A stretch of 34,882 nucleotides of DNA, taken from positions 1-34,882 of the forward strand of contig JAZSOT010000082.1 in NCBI GenBank assembly GCA_045537065.1. Reading direction: 5' to 3'. The position numbers were made by a program, and so were the translations under genes. Shown one piece after another: positions 16,283-22,744 of the stretch (position 1 is the first letter of the stretch; each line of letters starts with the position of its first letter). Under the pieces are notes generated by a model. It saw nothing but the letters and a program-made list of their open reading frames with translations. It ran no database searches and was not told the DNA's origin. Source of the stretch: RGIG8709 sp045537065. Lineage in GTDB: Bacteria; Bacillota; Clostridia; Monoglobales; Monoglobaceae.

Positions 16283-16489
16283 ATGAATGTTTTAGCTTTA
16301 ATTCTTGTTATTATCGGTGCAATAAACTGGGGTTCAATCGGACTCTTTGGTATTGATTTGGTAGGTTCATTGTTCGGAGGACAAACCTCTTTAATAAGTA
16401 AAATAATTTTTACTATTGTGGGACTTGCAGGACTTTGGTCAATATCATTCTTATTTAATGATTCTCCGATAGTTGACAGAGAGAAATAA
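16283..16489 (+). CDS. DUF378 family small membrane protein
   Basis: 68 residues, two membrane segments (about 3-22 and 38-58). The motif INWGSIGLFGIDLVGSLFG is the hallmark of DUF378 (YuzA-like) proteins, whose function is not known. AGGAG lies seven bases before the ATG. It is a single gene that ends in a long bidirectional hairpin shared with birA. The 129 bases upstream are very AT-rich and show no convincing promoter. Confidence 0.85.
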   Translation: MNVLALILVIIGAINWGSIGLFGIDLVGSLFGGQTSLISKIIFTIVGLAGLWSISFLFNDSPIVDREK

Positions 16490-16490
16490 A

Positions 16491-16530
16491 AAAAGAAGCT
16501 GTTTGAAAATTTTTCAAACAGCTTCTTTTT
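16491..16530. terminator. Bidirectional terminator between the DUF378 gene and birA
   Basis: A near-perfect 40-base palindrome: GAAGCTGTTTGAAAA against TTTTCAAACAGCTTC, flanked by A on one side and T on the other, so it works for both strands. The birA stop codon (16529-16531) overlaps its end. Confidence 0.9.
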
Positions 16531-17299
16531 ATTCCCAGTTAAGTATTTTTATTTCTCCTGATGAAAGCGTGTCTTTTTCACCGTTTGGGGTTTCAACCAG
16601 AAGTCTCAGCTTATCATCTATTGAAACAACCTGACCTGTGTGGACTTGGTTGTTTTTTTTGTATTCTATTTCTTTTCCTGTAAGAAGGGAAAGGTTTTTG
16701 TATTCTTCTATGAAGCTATCGTTTTTCTCTGTCAGTATTTCAAAAATACAGTTTATAATTTCTGCAGTAATTTTATTTTCTATGCTGTCTGGCATATCTT
16801 CTTTAAAAAGAGCACCTGCCTTGTTTTTTATGTCTTCGGGAAAACCATCCTTTGGGGCAAGAATGTTAAGACCAATGCCGAGAATAATATTTTTAAGGTT
16901 TCCGTCAGGGGAAATTGTTCCCTCCGCAAGTATTCCGCAAACCTTTTTTTTGTTTATGTATATATCATTAACCCATTTGATTTTCGGTGAAAAGCCAGTG
17001 TGCTTTTTTATGGCACGGCAAAGGGCAACTCCTGAAAGTGCAGTCACAAATTCCGTATTAATATATGAATCAAGAAGAATACTCATATAAAGTCCGCCGT
17101 CAGGTGAGAAAAATCTATTTCCCGTTCTGCCACGCCCATTTGTTTGATTTCTTGCAATAACAATCGTTCCGTTTTTAATATTTTTTTCTGCAAGGTTTTT
17201 TAAATAGTTGTTTGTGGAGTCAACCGAGTCTAAAATAATAATTTCAGGCACAGGAAAGATAAGGTGTTCTCTTAGGGCATTTTCCGATATATTAAGCAT
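16529..17299 (-). CDS. birA: Biotin--protein ligase BirA, monofunctional
   Basis: Activates biotin with ATP and attaches it to carboxylase carrier proteins. The catalytic core shows DSTNNYL (27-33), the biotinyl-AMP loop GRGRTG (55-60), KWVNDI (108-113) with the catalytic-region Lys, and KKVCGILAE (118-126). The C-terminal SH3-like domain follows from about residue 210. At 256 residues there is no N-terminal helix-turn-helix, so this copy cannot act as the biotin repressor. The ATG at 17299 has AAAGGAG ten bases upstream. It is divergent from valS, with back-to-back promoters. Confidence 0.93.
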   Translation of the reverse strand: MLNISENALREHLIFPVPEIIILDSVDSTNNYLKNLAEKNIKNGTIVIARNQTNGRGRTGNRFFSPDGGLYMSILLDSYINTEFVTALSGVALCRAIKKHTGFSPKIKWVNDIYINKKKVCGILAEGTISPDGNLKNIILGIGLNILAPKDGFPEDIKNKAGALFKEDMPDSIENKITAEIINCIFEILTEKNDSFIEEYKNLSLLTGKEIEYKKNNQVHTGQVVSIDDKLRLLVETPNGEKDTLSSGEIKILNWE

Positions 17300-17322
17300 A
17301 CTTCAAGGCTCCTTTCAAAGTT

Positions 17323-17352
17323 ATACTAACACACGGGCTACATCTGTGTCAA
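17323..17352 (-). promoter_or_regulatory. Promoter of birA
   Basis: Minus strand: TTGACA (17347-17352), 18 bases, TAGTAT (17323-17328) with extended TGt. The -10 is weak (4 of 6), but the -35 is perfect. Confidence 0.5.
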
Positions 17353-17380
17353 TTGAAAAACTTAAAATTTTTTAAAATAC

Positions 17381-17409
17381 TTGCAATTTAAACAGAATTT
17401 TGTTATACT
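17381..17409 (+). promoter_or_regulatory. Promoter of valS
   Basis: TTGCAA (17381-17386), 17 bases, TATACT (17404-17409) with extended TGt. The predicted start is near 17416, right where the leader hairpin begins. Confidence 0.75.
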
Positions 17410-17413
17410 AACT

Positions 17414-17454
17414 GTATATGTGCGGATTTATCTGCGTAGCAGATTTACATATAC
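17414..17454 (+). promoter_or_regulatory. Two-tier hairpin in the valS leader
   Basis: Outer stem GTATATGT (17414-17421) with ACATATAC (17447-17454) and inner stem ATCTGC (17430-17435) with GCAGAT (17439-17444) around GTA. It occupies the 5' end of the predicted transcript and stops just before the AAGGAG of valS. No T-box consensus is present, although many Firmicute valS genes have one. Confidence 0.6.
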
Positions 17455-17472
17455 GGAAGGAGATGTTTAGTT

Positions 17473-20100
17473 TTGGCTAAAGAATTGTCAAAAACATACG
17501 AACCTAAACAGGTAGAAGACAGAATATATAAGGAATGGATGGACAAAGGCTATTTTCACGCAACAGTGAATAAGGATAAAAAGCCTTTCACAATTGTTAT
17601 TCCTCCGCCAAATGTAACAGGACAGTTGCATATGGGACATGCTCTGGATGAAACCTTTCAGGATATTTTAATCAGAACAAAAAGAATGCAGGGCTATGAG
17701 GCTCTTTGGGTGCCGGGAACAGACCATGCGGGAATTGCAACCCAGATAAAGGTTGAAGAAAACCTTAGAAAAGAAGAAGGACTCACAAGATATGACCTTG
17801 GAAGAGACAAATTCTTAGAGCGTGTGTGGGACTGGAAAGAGCAGTATGGAAACCGTATTATAAACCAGATAAAGAAGCTTGGATGCTCCTGCGACTGGGA
17901 CAGAGAGCGTTTCACAATGGACGAGGGATGTTCAAAAGCTGTTAAAGAGGTTTTTGTTAATCTTTATAACAAAGGTCTTATTTATCAGGGAAACAGAATT
18001 ATAAACTGGTGTCCAAGCTGTGCAACAGCACTTTCTGATGCGGAGGTTGAATACACGGAGCAGGACGGAAATTTCTGGCATATTAAATACCCCATTAAGG
18101 ATTCAGACGGATATGTTGTTATTGCAACAACAAGACCTGAAACATTATTTGGTGACACTGCGGTTGCAGTTAATCCTGAAGATGAAAGATATAAGGATTT
18201 GGTTGGCAAAAAGCTTATTCTGCCTCTTGTTGGCAGAGAAATCCCTGTTATTGCGGACGAATATGTTGATAAAGAATTTGGAACAGGCTGTGTTAAGATT
18301 ACACCTGCTCACGACCCCAACGATTTTGAGGTTGGTTTAAGACATAATCTTGAACAGATTAAGGTTATGAATGATGATGCAACAATTAATTCATACGGCG
18401 GAAAATATGAAGGTATGGACCGTTATGAATGCAGAAAAGCTATGATAAAAGACCTTGAAGAACAAGGACTTTTAATTAAAACGGAACCACACACACATAA
18501 TGTTGGAACCTGTTATCGTTGCGGAACAACTGTTGAGCCTATAACATCAAAGCAGTGGTTTGTTAAAATGCAACCTCTTGCTGAAAAGGCTATTGAGGTT
18601 GTTGAAAATAAAACAGTTTCATTTATTCCTGACAGATTTTCAAAAACATATATGAACTGGATGGAAAATGTTCACGATTGGTGTATTTCACGTCAGCTTT
18701 GGTGGGCACACAGAATCCCTGCATACTATTGTGATGCCTGCGGAGAAACTGTTGTTTCAATGGAAGATGTTAAAACTTGTCCTAAGTGCGGACAGCCAAT
18801 GCGTCAGGAAGAGGATGTTCTTGATACTTGGTTCAGCTCAGCGCTCTGGCCATTCTCAACTCTCGGATGGCCTGATAAAACAGAAGACCTTGATTATTTC
18901 TTCCCAACATCAGTTTTGGTTACAGGATATGATATTATTTTCTTCTGGGTTGCAAGAATGATATTCTCAAGTCTTGAACACACAGGAAAAGAACCATTTA
19001 AGCATATCTATATTCACGGTCTTGTTCGTGACAGTCAGGGAAGAAAAATGAGTAAATCCCTCGGCAACGGAATTGACCCTCTTGAAATTGTTGATAAATA
19101 CGGAGCGGATGCATTAAGATTTACTCTTGCAACAGGAAATTCTCCCGGAAATGATATGAGATTTTACATTGAGAGGGTTGAAGCAAGCAGAAACTTTGCA
19201 AACAAAATCTGGAATGCTTCAAGATTTGTTCTTATGAACCTTACAATAGACAAGGCAGAACTTCCTGAAAGCGGAAAACTTTTTGCGGAGGATAAATGGA
19301 TTTTAAGCAGATATAATTCTCTTGTTAAAGAGGTAACAGAAAATCTTGATAAGTATGAACTTGGTATTGCAGTTCAGAAGCTTTATGACTTTATCTGGGA
19401 TGAATTCTGTGACTGGTATATTGAGCTTGTTAAACCAAGATTTTTTGAAGAGGGTGAATCAAATATAACCGCACAGCAGGTTTTAAGTTATGTTCTATCA
19501 AACACACTTAAGCTTCTTCACCCATTTATGCCGTTTATAACAGAAGAAATCTGGCAGGCACTTCCTCATGAGGGTGAAAGCATTATGATTTCAAGCTTCC
19601 CCGTTTATGATCAAAAGCTTGATGATAAAGATGCAGAAGCTCATATGGAAGTTATTATGGATGCAATTAAGGGCATAAGAAACGTGAGAAACAAAATGAA
19701 TGTTCCTCCGTCAAAGAAAGCAAAGCTCTTTATTATAACAGATGAAGAAGATGCTTTCTCTGATGCAACAGTATTCTTTGAAAAGCTTGCATCAGCTCAG
19801 GGAGTTGTTATTGCGTGCGATAAAAAGGATGTTCCTGAAAATGCAGTTTCTGTGGTTGTTAATAAGGCAGAAATCTATATTCCGTTTGACGAGCTTGTTG
19901 ACAGAGAAAAGGAAATCGAAAGACTTGGCAAGGAAAAGACAAATCTTGAAAACGAGATAAAACGAGTTGAAGGAAAGTTAAATAACAAAGGCTTTGTTGA
20001 TAAGGCTCCTGCAAGTGTTGTTGAAGAGGAACGAAAGAAAGGCGAAAAATATAAGGAAATGCTTGCAAAAGTTATTGAATCCTTAAAAAGCTTTGAATAA
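17473..20100 (+). CDS. valS: Valyl-tRNA synthetase ValS
   Basis: Class I aminoacyl-tRNA synthetase charging tRNA-Val, 875 residues. HIGH motif HMGH is at 53-56 in PPPNVTGQLHMGHA, KMSKS is at 525-529, and the editing (CP1) domain includes TTRPETLFGDTAVAVNP. Zinc-knuckle Cys pairs occur in CYRCG and in CDACG / CPKCG. The C-terminal tRNA-binding arm is a Lys/Glu-rich coiled coil (about 805-870, including the DREKEIERLGKEK stretch) ending in a conserved NKGFVDKAPASVV. It starts with TTG at 17473, ten bases after AAGGAG. The leader contains a hairpin but no T-box. It is usually followed by folC in Firmicutes; here a terminator and spoIIA follow instead. Confidence 0.97.
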   Translation: MAKELSKTYEPKQVEDRIYKEWMDKGYFHATVNKDKKPFTIVIPPPNVTGQLHMGHALDETFQDILIRTKRMQGYEALWVPGTDHAGIATQIKVEENLRKEEGLTRYDLGRDKFLERVWDWKEQYGNRIINQIKKLGCSCDWDRERFTMDEGCSKAVKEVFVNLYNKGLIYQGNRIINWCPSCATALSDAEVEYTEQDGNFWHIKYPIKDSDGYVVIATTRPETLFGDTAVAVNPEDERYKDLVGKKLILPLVGREIPVIADEYVDKEFGTGCVKITPAHDPNDFEVGLRHNLEQIKVMNDDATINSYGGKYEGMDRYECRKAMIKDLEEQGLLIKTEPHTHNVGTCYRCGTTVEPITSKQWFVKMQPLAEKAIEVVENKTVSFIPDRFSKTYMNWMENVHDWCISRQLWWAHRIPAYYCDACGETVVSMEDVKTCPKCGQPMRQEEDVLDTWFSSALWPFSTLGWPDKTEDLDYFFPTSVLVTGYDIIFFWVARMIFSSLEHTGKEPFKHIYIHGLVRDSQGRKMSKSLGNGIDPLEIVDKYGADALRFTLATGNSPGNDMRFYIERVEASRNFANKIWNASRFVLMNLTIDKAELPESGKLFAEDKWILSRYNSLVKEVTENLDKYELGIAVQKLYDFIWDEFCDWYIELVKPRFFEEGESNITAQQVLSYVLSNTLKLLHPFMPFITEEIWQALPHEGESIMISSFPVYDQKLDDKDAEAHMEVIMDAIKGIRNVRNKMNVPPSKKAKLFIITDEEDAFSDATVFFEKLASAQGVVIACDKKDVPENAVSVVVNKAEIYIPFDELVDREKEIERLGKEKTNLENEIKRVEGKLNNKGFVDKAPASVVEEERKKGEKYKEMLAKVIESLKSFE

Positions 20101-20119
20101 CAACTAACTAAAGAAATTT

Positions 20120-20157
20120 AAACGACAGTCGAAATTTTTGTTCGGCTGTCGTTTTTT
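20120..20157 (+). terminator. Terminator of valS
   Basis: A 13-bp stem AACGACAGTCGAA / TTCGGCTGTCGTT (one G-T pair), seven-base loop and a T run. Confidence 0.9.
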
Positions 20158-20181
20158 GTATGACGATTTATTAATATAAAA

Positions 20182-20211
20182 AAAGGAAAAAACTGGTAAT
20201 TTATAGAAATT
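20182..20211 (+). promoter_or_regulatory. Sigma-H-like promoter of the spoIIA operon
   Basis: AAAGGAAAA (20182-20190), 12 bases, ATAGAAATT (20203-20211). Compared with the sigma-H pattern RnAGGAwWW-N11/12-RnnGAATww, there is a single mismatch in the -10. In Bacillus the spoIIA operon is sigma-H dependent. Confidence 0.5.
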
Positions 20212-20234
20212 ATATATGAAGGAGGTTATATAGA

Positions 20235-20540
20235 ATGGATATAAGAATAGAACACGTAGGAACAACACTTGTTGTAAAGCCTGAGGGAGAGCTTGACCAC
20301 CACAGTGCAAAGGATGTAAGGGAGATGATTGACAGAGAAATCGAGCTTAGAAAAATAAAAAATCTTGTTCTTGATTTCAATAAGGTATCCTTTATGGATA
20401 GTTCAGGGATAGGGGTTATTGCAGGAAGATATAAGATAATAAATTCTCTTGGCGGAAAAACAATGGTAATAAGAGCAAACGAGCAGGTGGATAAGATACT
20501 TGAAATCTCAGGACTTAAGAAAATACTTGAATGTAATTAA
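20235..20540 (+). CDS. spoIIAA: Anti-sigma-F factor antagonist SpoIIAA
   Basis: 101-residue STAS-domain protein that, when unphosphorylated, displaces sigma-F from SpoIIAB and so starts forespore gene expression. EGELDHHSA is at 17-25, and the phosphorylated serine is Ser56 in FMDSSGIGVIAGRY (equal to Ser58 of Bacillus). AGGAGG lies nine bases before the ATG. It is the first gene of spoIIAA-spoIIAB-sigF, in the order found across spore formers. It is slightly shorter at the C-terminus than the Bacillus protein (about 117 residues). Confidence 0.96.
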   Translation: MDIRIEHVGTTLVVKPEGELDHHSAKDVREMIDREIELRKIKNLVLDFNKVSFMDSSGIGVIAGRYKIINSLGGKTMVIRANEQVDKILEISGLKKILECN

Positions 20541-20558
20541 AAAACGGGAGGGATAAAA

Positions 20559-20978
20559 ATGGAAAATTTTATGAAACTTGAATTTCCTGCAAAAAGCACA
20601 AATGAATCTTTTGCAAGAGCGGCAGTTGCGGCATTTGCAGTTCAGCTTGATATAACTGCAGGCGAACTTGCTAATATAAAAACTGCGGTTTCGGAGGCTG
20701 TGACCAATTCTATTGTTCACGGCTACATAAACGGAATAGGGGTTGTGAAAATAATCTGCAAAATTTTGGGGGATGAGCTTGAAATCTCTGTTGAAGATGA
20801 TGGGGTTGGAATAGAGGATATAGAAAGAGCAATGCAACCGCTTTTCACAACGGACACAGACGGGGAAAGGAGCGGAATGGGATTTACGGTTATGCAAACC
20901 TTTATGGATGATTTAACCGTAAAATCAAAATATGGAGAAGGAACAACCGTTACTATGAGAAAGAAACTGAAAATTTAG
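20559..20978 (+). CDS. spoIIAB: Anti-sigma-F factor and kinase SpoIIAB
   Basis: 139-residue GHKL-fold serine kinase that binds and holds sigma-F inactive and phosphorylates SpoIIAA. The N box is SEAVTNSIVHGY (45-56, Asn50), the G1 box is EDDGVGI (79-85), and the G2 region is RSGMGFTVM (104-112). Length and motifs match Bacillus SpoIIAB, and the conserved N-terminus MKLEFPAKSTNESFAR begins at Met5, so translation could also start there, but GGGAGGG is better placed for ATG 20559. It lies 18 bases after spoIIAA. Confidence 0.96.
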   Translation: MENFMKLEFPAKSTNESFARAAVAAFAVQLDITAGELANIKTAVSEAVTNSIVHGYINGIGVVKIICKILGDELEISVEDDGVGIEDIERAMQPLFTTDTDGERSGMGFTVMQTFMDDLTVKSKYGEGTTVTMRKKLKI

Positions 20979-20990
20979 CAGGAGGAATAT

Positions 20991-21725
20991 ATGCCGCTTA
21001 AATATAATGAAAATTTTGACTTTCTCATAGAAAAGGCACAAAAAGGCGACAGGTGTGCACGGGACGAGATTATTAATGAAAACACAGGATTAGTCCATAG
21101 TATTGTCAAAAGGTTTCAGGGAAGAGGACAGGAGGCGGAAGACCTTTTTCAGATAGGATGCATCGGGCTGATAAAAGCCATTGACAAGTTCGACACATCC
21201 TTTAATGTTAAGTTCTCAACCTATGCTGTGCCAATGATTATGGGAGAGGTTAAAAGATTTTTAAGAGATGACGGAATTATAAAGGTAAGCCGAAGTATAA
21301 AAGAACTTTCTATGAAAATATCAAGAGCAAAGGATGAACTTGTGAAAGAAAACGGATGTGAACCCACGGTGCAGGAAATTTCGGAGAAGGTGGGGGCATC
21401 GCCTGAAGATGTGGCAGTTGCTATAGAGGCATCAATGAGGCCTGAATCAATATATTCATCGGGGGAAAATGAGAAAGGGGATAGCAAGGCTTTAATAGAA
21501 AAGATAGAAAGCCCAGTAAATTTTGAAAGTTCGGTTGTGAATAAAATCACCCTTGAAAATATAATGAATGGGTATAATGAAAGGGAAAGAAAAATAATTT
21601 CCCTTAGATATTTTAAACAAAAAACCCAGACTGAAACTGCAAAACAGCTTGGAATTTCTCAGGTGCAGGTTTCAAGGCTGGAGAAAAAAATTCTTCTTGA
21701 TATGAGAGAAAAAATGTTAAGTTAA
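20991..21725 (+). CDS. sigF: RNA polymerase sporulation sigma factor SigF
   Basis: 244-residue sigma-70 family factor, the first forespore-specific sigma factor. Region 2 has DLFQIGCIGLIKAIDKFD and FSTYAVPMIMGEVKRFLRDD, region 3 follows, and region 4 is seen as the helix-turn-helix TETAKQLGISQVQVSRLEKK. GGAGG precedes the ATG, 12 bases after spoIIAB. It could be confused with sigma-G by domain content, but the operon with spoIIAA and spoIIAB identifies it. No terminator follows; the next gene, a membrane protein, is 67 bases away on the same strand. Confidence 0.96.
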   Translation: MPLKYNENFDFLIEKAQKGDRCARDEIINENTGLVHSIVKRFQGRGQEAEDLFQIGCIGLIKAIDKFDTSFNVKFSTYAVPMIMGEVKRFLRDDGIIKVSRSIKELSMKISRAKDELVKENGCEPTVQEISEKVGASPEDVAVAIEASMRPESIYSSGENEKGDSKALIEKIESPVNFESSVVNKITLENIMNGYNERERKIISLRYFKQKTQTETAKQLGISQVQVSRLEKKILLDMREKMLS

Positions 21726-21792
21726 AAATAAAGGAAAAGTGGGACAAGGCGTCGAATAATACAAATAAATAAAATAAGAGGAGGTAATTTTT

Positions 21793-22314
21793 ATGTATTG
21801 TCCGAATTGCGGAGCCCATAATGAAAACACCTATAATAATTGCACATCCTGCGGAATGTATATTGCAGATATAAATAAAAAAGAAAAGGTAAAACAGGAA
21901 CAGCCATTAGAAATCAATGAAGAGGTTGAACCTGCCGTAGAAGAGGTTTTGGAAGATACAGAACAGTATAAACAACCGGAGATTGAAAGACATACTCCTG
22001 AGAAAAAATATTATGAAGCTATATACAGACAGTATGTGAAAAAGCCAAAGGATTATTTTATTTTTTCAATTCTTTGCACTATATTTGGAAGTATAGGATT
22101 TGGAATTGCAGCAATTGTTTTTTCTGTAATGACAAAGGCTGAAATCAATGCAGGCAACATAAAAAAAGCAGGAATATATTCACAGAACACAAGAACATTC
22201 TGTATTTTTTCGGTTATAATCGGAATTATTAAGTATGTTTTTGCCGCAATTATTATAACGGCCTGCTTTTCATCTTTAAGCTATAGATATTATAGTTCAC
22301 CATTCTTTTGGTAG
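21793..22314 (+). CDS. Zinc-ribbon protein with CD225/dispanin-like membrane domain
   Basis: 173 residues. An N-terminal zinc ribbon (CPNCG at 3-7 and CTSCG at 17-21) is followed by an acidic Glu/Pro-rich linker (about 30-75). Then comes a two-helix membrane domain: DYFIFSILCTIFGSIGFGIA, then a polar loop with AEINAGNIKKAGIYSQNTRTF, then a second hydrophobic helix. The pattern SIL.T.F...G..AIV.S......G....A...S...... of the first helix and loop is that of the CD225/dispanin (IFITM-like) family. It has AGGAGG before its ATG. It follows sigF without a terminator, so forespore expression is possible. Function is unknown; family assignment is by pattern. Confidence 0.75.
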   Translation: MYCPNCGAHNENTYNNCTSCGMYIADINKKEKVKQEQPLEINEEVEPAVEEVLEDTEQYKQPEIERHTPEKKYYEAIYRQYVKKPKDYFIFSILCTIFGSIGFGIAAIVFSVMTKAEINAGNIKKAGIYSQNTRTFCIFSVIIGIIKYVFAAIIITACFSSLSYRYYSSPFFW

Positions 22315-22348
22315 AAATTTTTAAAAAATTATAACAAAATATAAAAAG

Positions 22349-22378
22349 AAAAATCGCATATAATCATATGCGATTTTT
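22349..22378. terminator. Bidirectional terminator
   Basis: A perfect 13-bp stem AAAAATCGCATAT / ATATGCGATTTTT, loop AATC. It is T-rich on both outgoing strands and is shared by the CD225-like gene (+) and the Dabb gene (-). Confidence 0.9.
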
Positions 22379-22383
22379 TATTT

Positions 22384-22686
22384 TTATATCTTGAAATCAA
22401 GACAGCTTCTTGTCTTTGTGTAAGGTCTAACCTTTCCGTCTGCCACGGCAACATGTTCGGGGTGGCTTGCATAAACTTTAAGAGCATCTTCATCTTCAAA
22501 GGTTGAATCAAGCATAAGGTCTGCATTTGAGCTTGGAAGTCCGTTTGTGTAAACTTTGATTTCCAAAAGTCCGGGGATTTTTCCTTTAAGACTTTCTAAG
22601 CCCTCTTTTATTCCTTTTTTGATTTGCTCTTTTTCTGCATTCTGATATTCGTCTTTTAAACTCCATAAAATAATATGCTTAACCAT
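22384..22686 (-). CDS. Dabb family (stress-responsive A/B barrel) protein
   Basis: 100-residue dimeric alpha-beta barrel domain. It begins MVKHIILWSLKDE, and carries the usual helix with a GLESLKGKIPGL pattern, followed by ASHPEHVAVADGKVRPY; the His in this last part is part of the family consensus. Proteins of this family are small cytosolic dimers with poorly known function in bacteria. AAGGAGAG precedes the ATG. It has its own promoter inside the end of ptsI and shares the 3' terminator with the convergent gene. Confidence 0.9.
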   Translation of the reverse strand: MVKHIILWSLKDEYQNAEKEQIKKGIKEGLESLKGKIPGLLEIKVYTNGLPSSNADLMLDSTFEDEDALKVYASHPEHVAVADGKVRPYTKTRSCLDFKI

Positions 22687-22715
22687 AATAAACTCTCCTT
22701 TTGATATTTGAGAAA

Positions 22716-22744
22716 ATTATACCATAATGGGAGTTGTTAGTCAA
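22716..22744 (-). promoter_or_regulatory. Promoter of the Dabb gene
   Basis: Minus strand: TTGACT (22739-22744), 17 bases, TATAAT (22716-22721) with extended TGg. The -35 is made from the last codons and stop of ptsI. Confidence 0.7.

Noticed and set aside
16640..17090. Long plus-strand open frames across birA
   Set aside because: Antisense shadows of birA; hydrophobic composition is from the complementary strand, and they have no ribosome binding site.
17410..17472. T-box riboswitch in the valS leader
   Set aside because: The leader is under 60 bases and has no T-box sequence, antiterminator or terminator pair.
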